Assembly: GCF_964204865.1 (NCBI RefSeq)
Contig: NC_135263.1
Coordinates: 15,483,426 to 15,547,425 of the forward strand
Direction: 5' to 3'
DNA length: 64,000 nucleotides
From: Styela clava
Lineage: Eukaryota; Chordata; Ascidiacea; Stolidobranchia; Styelidae
A program made the position numbers and the translations under genes. How positions within the stretch are numbered: position 1 is the first letter of the stretch; each line of letters opens with the position of its first letter. Under the pieces are notes generated by a model. It was not told the origin of the DNA. It searched no databases and saw nothing but the letters and a program-made list of their open reading frames with translations. Below, in pieces: positions 10,630 through 23,395 of the stretch.

Positions 10630-13047
10630 ATGTTAACGATAAAAACGCTTGGTCTGCTTTTGCTTGTTAGCTGGTCAAATGCATTTGATGATACTCCAGC
10701 TTGCACACAAATTGAAAACTTATTTCAAACACTTTGTGCCCGAGACGGGTCACATACATCAATCGGAATGGAAACATCTCAAGGTTATCCGGGGAAGAAA
10801 GGGCCAGTTGGAGAGAAAGTTGAAATAGGGCGCCCTGGACCTGTCGGACCTCCGGCTACTGTGAATTACGAACGCATCGAAACTGAAATAGACGAGAAGA
10901 TTGCGCCAGGTAAGATGATTTTTCAGTTGGCCATACGAATAAAATCGTGAAAGACACTGTTCCTATGGTCGAATATGAAAGGGCTCGACTCTTCGAAAAT
11001 CCGTATTGCTTAACTTGTTATTATTTTCAAAACTGAACTCATAATAATGCCGTTTGATTTTCGACATTATACACATCTGCAACATATCCACTTTCTAAAA
11101 TAATTTAGCACAATTATAGACTATAACACGTAGAGCATTTTTCATTTTACATTTTGTAAGCTGTTGACTTCATCTTGTTTAAAAATATTTACACCCCTTT
11201 TAGTTATCAGTCAATCAGCTGCAAACAACAACACCCTCACTTTGGTGATTGAAAAATTGGAGGAACGAATAAAGATTTTAGAAAGCAGAGAAGGTATGCA
11301 GAAAAACACAACAGTAATCTTTAAAATCGTATAGAACTCCGTTCATGTAGACTTCGGTCAATAAAAAAGGCAATCGAAAATTCGTCTGATGTATAATCTT
11401 TGTAGTAATAAACATCGATTCTTTGTTACTCCCGTAGTGTGTGTACCAGGTTAGGGTTAGGGCATAATTTTATTTCGATTTTCATTATTTTAGTTCTATT
11501 ACGACTGTCTGTGTTAGCCAAGTGAATATTTCCCCTATCCGTAGGTTTCAGTCCGTTTACACAACTTGATGAAAAGTAGGCGAACAAAATTAGTTATCGC
11601 CATTTTGTGACACATACTTCTGGGCTCTGGCGCACCGATTCTTTTACATAAGCTCATGCCCGCTTTTACCTCGCCGAGAGTATATATATAATTCAGCTTA
11701 ACAGACAAATTAACACATGTATTTTCCTATGTTATTCAGGAGCGTGTGAAATAAAGTTCGATGGAAAATGCTACTGGGTAGAGAGTATTGATCATTTTTT
11801 TTTACTGGCTATGATAGATGGGTCGTAATATGTGCGGAACGGAATGGCTCACCAGAAAATATTTATTCCGAGAAACATTACGAAGTGATCATGCGATACC
11901 TTCGAGTGAAAATATTGGCAAAGAGGGATGTGATTACCCTATGGGTCGGAATGCAAACAAACCCAGCTGTAAGTATATTTCTATTTTTTTTTCATTTCAA
12001 ATTGTTAAAAATGTTTTAACAAAGTCTGCATTTGTAACAATATTTTACGTTTCTTGAGTCCGACTCCGTTGCTATCCGAAACTGCGCTTCCATTCGTATC
12101 AGCTTCAAAGTCTCTATCAAACGTGCAAAATATTTGTTGTATATTGTATTAAAATCAGCAATGGTGAAACAGTACAAAATAGATAATAAAACACAAAAAC
12201 AACGTAACTTAGTTGAGGTATCTTGTTAGGAGCGGTTGAGTTACGTGTGCTCCAAAGAGTGCGCGTAATGGGGTCACATGACCTGGGCCTAGGTATCGCT
12301 ATATTGATAATCTTGACCTGAGAATCGGTTTGCAATTTTGCATTCATTTTCTTATTGTTACCGTATGAAAGAAAATCGCTTTTCCTCCTTTAACTACCGG
12401 AGCAAATGCTTTTTGATTGAATATTGTAGTTGTTGCTAAAAGTATTACTGTTATTCATTCCTAAATTTTCTATGAATCCTATGAAGTCTGATATGTCATT
12501 CAAAATTTCGCTGTATTATTTTTTTTTAATAAGAACGCGACTTTTATTCTGTCAAACGTGATGGCTGAATTCTGTTTTGTGGACTATAGGTACTAAAAAG
12601 CGGCAAACTACCTCGTTTTAGCCTTCGTGCTAATATATATTCATACATCGGTCTCTTGTTGTTTACTGTTGGAGATATATTAAACGAGCGTTTGGAGAAT
12701 ACCAATTTAATAATTTTTGATCACATTGTAAGAATGTCCAGGATGCCACACGTATATTGAGGCAAAATATTTTGTATTTTCTCTCGTCACTAATTCCATG
12801 TTATGAAATGAAAAAAGGCTTGGCTTTATTGCAGGAAACAATGTTCTTTTCTTTACAGACTGGAATCGTGACACTTTCCGATGGAAGTCGAGCTACATTT
12901 ATAAAATGGTATCTTGGATATCCTTCTAAAGATTCTGCTTATACGCACATGGCAATTGATCAAAGAGCCCCATCAAGTCGTAGCGACATTGGTATTCACA
13001 ACTGGCCACCAACGCCCGGCAGAGGAGGCGTATTATGTGAATTATAG
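10630..13047 (+). pseudogene. Lectin copy 2 (frameshifted in exon 3)
   Basis: Exons map to 10630-10909, 11204-11293, 11740-11968 and 12859-13047, with consensus splice sites and the same phases as copy 1. Exon 1 has a signal peptide and collagen triplets with one Gly-to-Val break (GEKVEI). Exon 3 is 229 bp against 227 in copy 1, because a run of nine T at about 11795 replaces 'tggtgtgac' with a net +2 change. The frame then reaches a TAA within about ten codons and the second half of the fold is lost. Exon 4 is open, but the cysteine of HNC is tryptophan (HNW). The same lesion is in copy 3, so it precedes the tandem duplication. A base-calling error in the T run cannot be ruled out, but it would have to occur twice. 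Confidence 0.8.
11426..11640. repeat. Dispersed ~200-bp repeat in lectin intron 2
   Basis: The element begins 'actcccgtagtgtgtgtacc' and contains 'ggttagggttaggg' and 'acacaacttgatg'. Related copies are at about 13931-14130, 19596-19808, 22094-22290 and, more divergent, 42405-42590. No coding capacity or terminal repeats are obvious, so its class is unknown. Confidence 0.6.
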
Positions 13048-13585
13048 AGCAATAACAACGCTTCAGATAATTTTTTTGACACGGAAATACATTGTATTTT
13101 TTATCTATCTCTAGGAGGCATTTTTCTTGAAGCTCATGCTTCAACAATCTCTTTGAAATGTTATATGAAATATTTCCAAATGTATAAAGGTAACCAAGTC
13201 TAATTTTAACGATGTAGAAAACCAGCTCACAACAAATAATTCAGTATCACACACCAGAACGCGAGTTTAGAATCTTATTGTGTACACCAAATGAATTGAC
13301 GCTTCTAAGCAATCTTAATATTGGAAATATCACAAACGGACCTTGCCAAATCACTTCAAAGGCTAAATAGAAATCTTCTGAGAACCACCTCTCTCACCAA
13401 GAGCATCCCAAGCACTACCTCACAAGCATAAAATCTACAAAGAAATGCAGTGAGAATGGAATGAAAAAGCCATGTCCCAGACGTCTTGATTTTATTTGAT
13501 ACCACAGTGATCTTTGACCTGTTTTACATAATTAGACTTGGAGGGAATTGATTAACAGTGTAAACAAAATGGTTAAACATTAGTT

Positions 13586-13870
13586 TTAGGATAGCATAGC
13601 ATCCCTGACAAAACGATAGCAGTAGCGAGCTAGATTTAAGATGGATCTAAGCTTTTTTGAAGTATTTGGAAAAGGGAACTTGTTGATTGCTTCAACCTTT
13701 GAACCTAAAAAATCTAGCTTTTGTTTACCGAACTCGCATTTATTCGAAACAAGTCCGTATTTTTGAAAGCTTAAGTAAAATTGTCCCATTGCTTGGCGAT
13801 GTTGTCAGTTCCGATTGCGTTCAATATATCGTTTAAGAATACGACTATATTTTTCAAACCGGAAGTTACT
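13586..13870 (-). pseudogene. Ty3/Gypsy reverse transcriptase relic (unit A)
   Basis: The minus strand encodes 'KCEFGKQKLDFLGSKV' followed by 'EAINKFPFPNTSKKLRS' and 'YCYRFV', the typical Gypsy reverse transcriptase to RNase H transition. Upstream, in another frame, is 'FLNDIL', a damaged form of the catalytic YxDDIL motif. The frame break, the changed catalytic Asp and the missing surroundings show a dead fragment. No LTRs were found around it. Confidence 0.7.
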
Positions 13871-14139
13871 TTCGACAGAAAACGAGAAAATGATAAACAG
13901 ACGAAATTGTAGGATTAATGGTTCAAACGGTACTCCCGTAGTATGTGTAACAGGTTAGGGTTGGGCCATAATTTTATTCCGATTTTACTTATTTTTGTTC
14001 TATCACGAGTTAGGGGACTGTCGGTGTTAGCCAAGTGAATATACCCCATGTCCATAGGCTTCATTCCCTTCACACAACTTGATGTAAATTAGGCAAACAA
14101 AATCAGTTACCTCCATATCTGTACACATACTAATGGTCG

Positions 14140-15231
14140 CAGAGTTAAAAGTAGAGTGCCAGAATTCGAAACCTCAAAGGTCAGAACGTGGCGAACGAGT
14201 TATGCGACCAATCAACAGCTAAAGCGACCCTGACCTAGGTGTCGCTATAAGTCTTTTGTGTATTTTGCAACCGAAAAAGCGGATTCCGCACTACTGATTT
14301 AATCAGTGGATATGCGCATATACTGCAAACGTGCAAGCATTACGATGTCTTTGAACCTGAGTGAAATGTCTGAGATTGCTTTACGTCCGTAGGTTACATG
14401 ACGTCCAATAGTGTTCTTACTTTTGCAATATCGTTGCTTAAAAACAAAATGTCGTGAATTAAGATGAATCACCTTTATTTCTGCAACTTTACCGCAAGGC
14501 GAGTCTATTCATGTTAATATTTCATGTTTGCTCAATATATATTCGATATGCTCGGTATACCGCGAAAAAATTCGTTCCAACTTAAATCTTCACTTAGTCT
14601 GCTGTGTGCTGCCATGCTGTTACGTTACCCGTTGGTTACCTCACCGGTCCTTGTCGGTGTCCGGATTCTCTTTTTTGTAACGGATTTGTTTTTCGGACAT
14701 TAATGTTTTTAATTATATATATTGTTTGACTTCTTTCTATTCAATCTGTATCAAAGTTAGACTTTTATCACGGGTGTCGCTTCGCGATGTTCGCATCAAG
14801 TGTATTTTCAGTTTGGTGAATTGTCTCCTGGGCATATTGGGCTGCAATATTTGACCGTGAGTTTGATATTTTCAATTTAGACAAGACGTGCACACCGAGT
14901 GCAATATACATGTAAAGACTTGTTATATGTCAATATGTCTTCGCCCTGAATAAATAAAAAAAAATGATGATTATCGTGTCTAAAAATGCATTAGTTTTGT
15001 TATGACAAATTTGAAAAGTGTGTGGAGGTGTGCCATGTCTGGTCATCGAAGCTTTGCTAACACTCATAGCAATAGCTAAGTAGCTTAGGTGTTCATCGTT
15101 GTTCGGTATTTTGTATATATAGATTTTTGAGTCGTCTCTTTGTTGCCCAAGTTTACAGTTTGGTATTATAATGTCACAGACAAAAATGTAGGCTTAACTT
15201 AAGCAAAAGTTATGAGACCTCTCCAGGAAAC
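14140..15231. other. Right part of unit A, repetitive, no gene seen
   Basis: The stretch includes a 'gacctaggtgtcgctata' repeat (about 14190-14260; relatives at 12240-12310 and 28270-28330). The following block is also present at 22300-23395 and 28200-29458. It corresponds to the common far-upstream flank of the lectin genes. Nothing coding is recognisable. Confidence 0.45.
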
Positions 15232-18200
15232 CAAATTACGTAATAAATAATACTATCTTTACCTATAGTATATGCTCAATCAGTCAATGCTCAATTGAAG
15301 CAATTCGTTCATTTTTGTTAGAAAGACGCATTCGTAAAGCAGACTAATTCCGTCAAAGACATGACTTTATGTTTTTTGCAGTGAATGCGCCAAAAATATA
15401 TGATCACAATGACTTAAGAAATTGTGATTGTAGTATTTTTTCAATCGGGCTAATATCATTAAGTACGAATGACTTGAAGATGAAAAAAATAAGGGAACTT
15501 AACATAGAAATAAAAGAAATTGGTATAAAATAGTAAAAGCAATTGATGCTTGCAATAAAATACCAAACATATTGGCAGAAAAAAATATAAGGTATTGCAG
15601 TTACATATAAAATCGGAGAAAAAAATGCAATAGAATGATAAAAATATCATAAAATAATATGGTAGTATTCATGTTAGATGGGGCAATAATTTTTTGGTTC
15701 GATAGATAATGTCAACATCTGTTCGGGACATTGATAACTTTTACATATCATATTAGTCTACAAGCTACCTGAACTATTCTCTTATTGCTCTAAATTAAAG
15801 AAAAAAATGACGAAATCGAAAAAAACATGATAAATATTCAGCGAATAACTAGGTTGCAAAGCAATTAAAGAAGTTAAAACCAAGGGTGTGCAACCTTTAA
15901 TACAGAAGGACCAGATAAAGATAACTGAGTAAAACTGCAGGTCGCACTTTCATTCAACATAGGCTTTCTGGTAATAGCAAGCCCAAAAGTTTTAGTTATT
16001 GATGACATGGGTCACAAATTATGACTTGGTTTATCAGTGTCGGAATAAAGCCGGGTACCAACATAGGTGCAGCCAAAATTTTCGGTGAAATTAAAACAGA
16101 CCACCCAAAGTGCAATTCACGACGACGTGAGGCGTTTAATAAACTGAAAAGAATGCGTCGTTCACAGCGAAATTCCACAGTTACATGTAGCCCGTCTCTT
16201 ATGTGCCGGGCGGTTTATGGTGAATATTTTGCAAGTCCTATTTCAAATATCGATCCTTAATCCGTAGTCAGCAGTACCCGCATTCGAAAATAGAACATTA
16301 GAAATCGTGTAAAATAATTTTGAGAGAAGTGTAACTCGCGGATGTCAGTAGTGCCAAAATCGTTACAAAAGTACAAAAACACGCTCGCATGTAGCGCCGA
16401 TCAAACGCATTAAATGTGAAACTATTACTTGGATTTTAATGTTAAACAAGTTGATTTTTAATTGCCATTCAATGATAATTAACATGCGTCGTGATTAGTG
16501 GTGGGCAAATAGTTTTTTTAGCCGAATTATTCGAATATTTTCAACGAACACAACACCAAATATTGAGTATTGTCATTTCAAACAACCGTGTTTGGAATGT
16601 CGGCCGCCGTAACGATCGCCGTGACAATTTTATTTTTCGGAATTTACTTGAAGACTGGAAACTTCGCAACAATGCAGCGATTTTTATTTCCTAATTTTGT
16701 CATAATCCATGAAAAATGAAAAATATGATAATTCTTACCCGTAAGTGGGACAAGTGGGACAAGACATTTTGGAGACTCCCCTCGGTATACCGCGAAAAAC
16801 TTGTTCCCATTGAAATCTTCACTCAGTCTACTGTGTGCTGCTATGCTGTTACGTTACCCGTAGTTACCTCATCGGTACTTAACGGTGCCCGGAGTCTCTT
16901 TTTTGTAACAGATTTGTTTTTTCGGACATTATTGTTTTTAATTATATATATTGTTTGACTTCTTTCTATTCAACCTGAATCAAAGTTAGGTTTTTATCAC
17001 GGGTGTAGCTGCCCGAGTTTCGCATCAAGTCTATCTTCAAGTTGGTGAATCACCTCCTAGGCATATTAGGCTGCAATATTTGATTTGACCTTAGGTTTGA
17101 TATTAAAGGCGTTTAGACAAGACTTGCACATCAAGTGCAATATAAATGTAAAGACCTGTTTTATGTCAATAGGTCTTCACTCCAAATGAAACATTGTGGT
17201 TATTATGTTTAAAATGCATAAGTTTTGTTACGACAAATTTAAAAAAATGTGCCATGTCTGGTCATCGAAGCCGTCGCTAACACCCATAGCAATCGCTAAG
17301 TAGCTTAAAGATGTTTTATCGTTGTTCTTTATTTTGTATATATGGATTTTTGCGTTGTCTCTTTGTTGCCCAAGTTTACAGTTTGGTATTTTAACGTCAC
17401 AGACATAAAAAAAAATGTAGGTCTAACTCAAGCAAAAGTTATGAGACCTCTCCATGAAACCAGTCGTACATTCTGATCATTTGTGTTCATCAATCAATCA
17501 AACAAAACACACAAATACAAAAAAACTTTTATATTGTTGAACGATGACATTGTTCAGTCCTGAATTGCTTTGAAAAAAATCTTACATGTTATCCGCATAT
17601 TATAACGAAGTAATGACATTTTGCCAACTAGGTTTTTTTGTGTTCTAAGAATTAAAAACAATATGAGTTGTTGTTCGGATGAAAAATCTCCAAACGCAGC
17701 CTTTTCCTGGGCGTCATTTAGTCTGTATTGTAAACCTATTAAAAGCATTAAAGAAACTCACGACTGCCGAAATGGAGCGAAATCTACTGAACCTGAAAAA
17801 TTTGAAGGAGCAAGGACCTATTAATAACTCGATAGCAAACCATTATTTGGAAATGCATTTTTTGTAAGGTGATTGAGGCTGCAAAAATTTTTGCCTCTGT
17901 CATTCTTTGCAGGCAATTAGAAGGTGAATCAAAATCAGCTGAACCTGAAAAATCAAAAACTTTACAGGAAACCATTATTTTCAAAACTGCATTTTTTAAT
18001 GTAATTGAGAATTGAGAAAATTTTCGCGTTTGTCATTCGTTACAGGCAATGAGAAGGTGCATCACGAAATAGCTTAAGTCAATCTTGAAACTTTTTTTTA
18101 TAGTTGAGTTAAATTGTGTAATGTCGACTAATGAACAATTGTGATTGCTCGTGGAATACTAATACTGCAATACTTGGTATGCTATTTGCCTAAATGCCAG

Positions 18201-18797
18201 GCAGTTGTTTGTGATATAAATAGTCAAAGGTTTAAATACGCTCGTGAGTGCAATATAAAAAAGCATAATGTAAAATCTTTGGACCCAGCGTTGATATTTT
18301 AGAACCCGGTGCTGACTGGAACTCACGCTGATAAAAGAGTTCTTTGGGATGTTGGCGCAATTTTATGAGTTATTCTTTCGCACCGAAGTAGGAGGGGATT
18401 GTATGTATCTAACAGTTTCAAATAATGAGCATAAATCATCTGAATTTTTGCTATATACATTAATTGAGATATTGCTAAATATTCAAATTTTGTCTATATA
18501 TATATTCTCATATGTATTGTATTGTATATGTATATATATATATTCTCATATATATATACTTCGAAGCACCGAGCACATTGCTAAGATTCTTATATTAAAC
18601 AAAACAGAAAAATAAGACAGAAAAGTTTTATATAATGTGTATTCATGTTGAGTGCAGTTTTGTATTCCTAAAAAAGTTGACTTCAACTACATCAATATTG
18701 GATAAAAATATGATTTGATTTGTTGTTTTCTTTCTTTTTAAATTATTTTTATATTCACAAGCCTATATAAAATAGAATCATCAGATAGCTCTGCATC

Positions 18798-21216
18798 ATG
18801 TTAACGATAATAACGCTTGGTCTGCTTTTGCTTGTTAGCTGGTCAAATGCATTTGATGATACTCCAGCTTGCACACAAATTGAAAACTTATTTCAAACAC
18901 TTTGTGCCCGAGACGGGTCACATACATCAATCGGAATGGAAACATCTCAAGGTTATCCGGGGAAGAAAGGGCCAGTTGGAGAGAAAGTTGAAATAGGGCG
19001 CCCTGGACCTGTCGGACCTCCGGCTACTGTGAATTACGAACGCATCGAAACTGAAATAGACGAGAAGATTGCGCCAGGTAAGATGATTTTTCAGTTGGCC
19101 ATACGAATAAAATCGTGAAAGACACTGTTCCTATGGTCGAATATGAAAGGGCTCGACTCTTCGAAAATCCGTATTGCTTAACTTGTTATTATTTTCAAAA
19201 CTGAACTCATAATAATGCCGTTTGATTTTCGACATTATACACATCTGCAACATATCCACTTTCTAAAATAATTTAGCACAATTATAGACTATAACACGTA
19301 GAGCATTTTTCATTTTACATTTTGTAAGCTGTTGACTTCATCTTGTTTAAAAATATTTACACCCCTTTTAGTTATCAGTCAATCAGCTGCAAACAACAAC
19401 ACCCTCACTTTGGTGATTGAAAAATTGGAGGAACGAATAAAGATTTTAGAAAGCAGAGAAGGTATGCAGAAAAACACAACAGTAATCTTTAAAATCGTAT
19501 AGAACTCCGTTCATGTAGACTTCGGTCAATAAAAAAGGCAATCGAAAATTCGTCTGATGTATAATCTTTGTAGTAATAAACATCGATTCTTTGTTTCTCC
19601 CGTAGTGTGTGTACCAGGTTAGGGTTAGGGCATAATTTTATTTCGATTTTCATTATTTTAGTTCTATTACGACTGTCTGTGTTAGCCAAGTGAATATTTC
19701 CCCTATCCGTAGGTTTCAGTCCGTTTACACAACTTGATGAAAAGTAGGCGAACAAAATTAGTTACCGCCATTTTGTGACACATACTTCTGGGCTCTGGCG
19801 CACCGATTCTTTTACATAAGCTCATGCCCGCTTTTACCTCGCCGAGAGTATATATATAATTCAGCTTAACAGACAAATTAACACATGTATTTTCCTATGT
19901 TATTCAGGAGCGTGTGAAATAAAGTTCGATGGAAAATGCTACTGGGTAGAGAGTATTGATCATTTTTTTTTACTGGCTATGATAGATGGGTCGTAATATG
20001 TGCGGAACGGAATGGCTCACCAGAAAATATTTATTCCGAGAAACATTACGAAGTGATCATGCGATACCTTCGAGTGAAAATATTGGCAAAGAGGGATGTG
20101 ATTACCCTATGGGTCGGAATGCAAACAAACCCAGCTGTAAGTATATTTCTATTTTTTTTTTCATTTCAAATTGTTAAAAATGTTTTAACAAAGTCTGCAA
20201 TTGTAACAATATTTTACGTTTCTTGAGTCCGACTCCGTTGCTATCCGAAACTGCGCTTCCATTCGTATCAGCTTCAAAGTCTCTATCAAACGTGCAAAAT
20301 ATTTGTTGTATATTGTATTAAAATCAGCAATGGTGAAACAGTACAAAATAGATAATAAAACACAAAAACAACGTAACTTAGTTGAGGTATCTTGTTAGGA
20401 GCGGTTGAGTTACGTGTGCTCCAAAGAGTGCGCGTAATGGGGTCACATGACCTGGGCCTAGGTATCGCTATATTGATAATCTTGACCTGAGAATCGGTTT
20501 GCAATTTTGTATTCATTTTCTTATTGTTACCGTATGAAAGAAAATCGCTTTTCCTCCTTTAACTACCGGAGCAAATGCTTTTTGATTGAATATTGTAGTT
20601 GTTGCTAAAAGTATTACTGTTATTCATTCCTAAATTTTCTATGAATCCTATGAAGTCTGATATGTCATTCAAAATTTCGCTGTATTATTTTTTTTTAATA
20701 AGAACGCGACTTTTATTCTGTCAAACGTGATGGCTGAATTCTGTTTTGTGGACTATAGGTACTAAAAAGCGGCAAACTACCTCGTTTTAGCCTTCGTGCT
20801 AATATATATTCATCCATCGGTCTCTTGTTGTTTACTGTTGGAGATATATTAAACGAGCGTTTGGAGAATACCAATTTAATAATTTTTGATCACATTGTAA
20901 GAATGTCCAGGATGCCACACGTATATTGAGGCAAAATATTTTGTATTTTCTCTCGTCACTAATTCCATGTTATGAAATGAAAAAAGGCTTGGCTTTATTG
21001 CAGGAAACAATGTTCTTTTCTTTACAGACTGGAATCGTGACACTTTCCGATGGAAGTCGAGCTACATTTATAAAATGGTATCTTGGATATCCTTCTAAAG
21101 ATTCTGCTTATACGCACATGGCAATTGATCAAAGAGCCCCATCAAGTCGTAGCGACATTGGTATTCACAACTGGCCACCAACGCCCGGCAGAGGAGGCGT
21201 ATTATGTGAATTATAG
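18798..21216 (+). pseudogene. Lectin copy 3 (same frameshift as copy 2)
   Basis: Exons map to 18798-19077, 19372-19461, 19908-20136 and 21028-21216. The gene is the unit B twin of copy 2 and carries the same nine-T run in exon 3 (about 19963), the same Gly-to-Val break in the collagen stretch and the same HNW change in exon 4. Residue 5 of the signal peptide is Ile where copy 2 has Lys. The shared frameshift should truncate the lectin fold. It is annotated as a pseudogene unless transcripts show otherwise. Confidence 0.8.
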
Positions 21217-21748
21217 AGCAATAACAACGCTTCAGATAATTTTTTTGACACGGAAATACATTGTATTTTTTATCTATCTCTAGGAGGCATTTTTCTTGAA
21301 GCTCATGCTTCAACAATCTCTTTGAAATGTTATATGAAATATTTCCAAATGTATAAAGGTAACAAAGTCTATTTTTAACGATGTAGAAAACCAGCTCACA
21401 ACAAATAATTCAGTATCACACACCAGAACGCGAGTTTAGAATCTTATTGTGTACACCGAATGAATTGACGCTTCTAAGCAATCTTAATATTGGAAATATC
21501 ACAAACGGACCTTGCCAAATCACTTCAAAGGCTAAATAGAAATCTTCTGAGAACCACCTCTCTCACCAAGAGCATCCCAAGCACTACCTCACAAGCATAA
21601 AATCTACAAAGAAATGCAGTGAGAATGGAATGAAATGTCCCAGACGTCTTGATTTTATTTGATACCACAGTGATCTTTGACCTGTTTTACATAATTAGAC
21701 TTGGAGGGAATTGATTAACAGTGTAAACAAAATGGTTAAACATTAGTT

Positions 21749-22033
21749 TTAGGATAGCATAGCATCCCTGACAAAACGATAGCAGTAGCGAGCTAGATTT
21801 AAGATGGATCTAAGCTTTTTTGAAGTATTTGGAAAAGGGAACTTGTTGATTGCTTCAATCTTTGAACCTAAAAAATCTAGCTTTTGTTTACCGAACTCGC
21901 ATTTATTCGAAACAAGTCCGTATTTTTGAAAGCTTAAGTAAAATTGTCCTATTGCTTGGCGATGTTGTCAGTTCCGATTGCGTTCAATATATCGTTTAAG
22001 AATACGACTATATTTTTCAAACCGGAAGTTACT
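21749..22033 (-). pseudogene. Ty3/Gypsy reverse transcriptase relic (unit B)
   Basis: This is the tandem twin of the relic at 13586-13870, with the same motifs and breaks. A single substitution removes the ATG seen in unit A. It was copied with the block and did not arrive independently. Confidence 0.65.
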
Positions 22034-23395
22034 TTCGACAGAAAACGAGAAAATGATAAACAGACGAAATTGTAGGATTAATGGTTCAAACGGTACTCCC
22101 GTAGTATGTGTAACAGGTTAGGGTTGGGCCATAATTTTATTCCGATTTTACTTATTTTTGTTCTATCACGAGTTAGGGGACTGTCGGTGTTAGCCAAGTG
22201 AATATACCCCATGTCCATAGGCTTCATTCCCTTCACACAACTTGATGTAAATTAGGCAAACAAAATCAGTTACCTCCATATCTGTACACATACTAATGGT
22301 CGCAGAGTTAAAAGTAGAGTGCCAGAATTCGAAACCTCAAAGGTCAGAACGTGGCGAACGAGTTATGCGACCAATCAACAGCTAAAGCGACCCTGACCTA
22401 GGTGTCGCTATAAGTCTTTTGTGTATTTTGCAACCGAAAAAGCGGATTCCGCACTTCTGATTTAATCAGTGGATATGCGCATATACTGCAAACGTGCAAG
22501 CATTACGATGTCTTTGAACCTGAGGTAAATGTCTGAGATTGCTTTACGTCCGTAGGTTACATGACGTCCAATAGTGTTCTTACTTTTGCAATATCGTTGC
22601 TTAAAAACAAAATGTCGTGAATTAAGATGAATCACCTTTATTTCTGCAACTTTACCGCAAGGCGAGTCTATTCATGTTAATATTTCATGTTTGCTCAATA
22701 TATATTCGATATGCTCGGTATACCGCGAAAAATTCGTTCCAACTTAAATCTTCACTCAGTCTGCTGTGTGCTGCCATGCTGTTACGTTACCCGTTGGTTA
22801 CCTCACCGGTCCTTGTCGGTGTCCGGATTCTATTTTTTGTAACGGATTTGTTTTTCGGACATTAATGTTTTTAATTATATATATTGTTTGACTTCTTTCT
22901 ATTCAATCTGTATCAAAGTTAGACTTTTATCACGGGTGTCGCTTCGCGATGTTCGCATCAAGTGTATTTTCAGTTTGGTGAATTGTCTCCTGGGCATATT
23001 GGGCTGCAATATTTGACCGTGAGTTTGATATTTTCAATTTAGACAAGACGTGCACACCGGGTGCAATATACATGTAAAGACTTGTTCTATGTCAATATGT
23101 CTTCGCCCTGAATAAATAAAAAAAAATGATGATTATCGAGTCTAAAAATGCATTAGTTTTGTTATGACAAATTTGAAAAGTGTGTGGAGGTGTGCCATGT
23201 CTGGTCATCGAAGCTTTGCTAACACTCATAGCAATAGCTAAGTAGCTTAGGTGTTCATCGTTGTTCGGTATTTTGTATATATAGATTTTTGAGTCGTCTC
23301 TTTGTTGCCCAAGTTTACAGTTTGGTATTATAATGTCACAGACAAAAATGTAGGCTTAACTTAAGCAAAAGTTATGAGACCTCTCCAGGAAACCA

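Larger units (their letters stand above)
6403..15231. repeat. Tandem segmental duplication, unit A (8.83 kb, contains lectin copy 2)
   Basis: The unit is repeated head-to-tail as unit B starting at 15232. Constant offsets of 8828-8829 and later 8163-8169 bases relate the two units. The join at 15232 links 'ctccaggaaacca' (right edge of the unit, continuing as 'ggcgttc' in unit B) to 'caaattacgtaata' (left edge at 6403), with a 2-bp overlap. Positions 6403-10180 hold no recognisable gene. Open frames there (for example 7193-7432) are short and unlike known families. A hAT-like end 'gtggtgggcaaata' starts near 7671. Confidence 0.9.
15232..23395. repeat. Tandem segmental duplication, unit B (contains lectin copy 3)
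   Basis: Unit B is colinear with unit A at what looks like well over 98% identity. The main difference is a 660-bp loss: unit A bases 7885-8544 are absent at the junction near 16712. Unit B ends at 'gaaacca' near 23395, where sequence continues into the flank of lectin copy 4 without a repeat break, giving the ancestral continuation. Confidence 0.9.

Noticed and set aside
11450..11463. Two TTAGGG units, possible interstitial telomere
   Set aside because: Only two units, embedded in a dispersed ~200-bp repeat whose other copies read ttagggttggg; no telomeric array.
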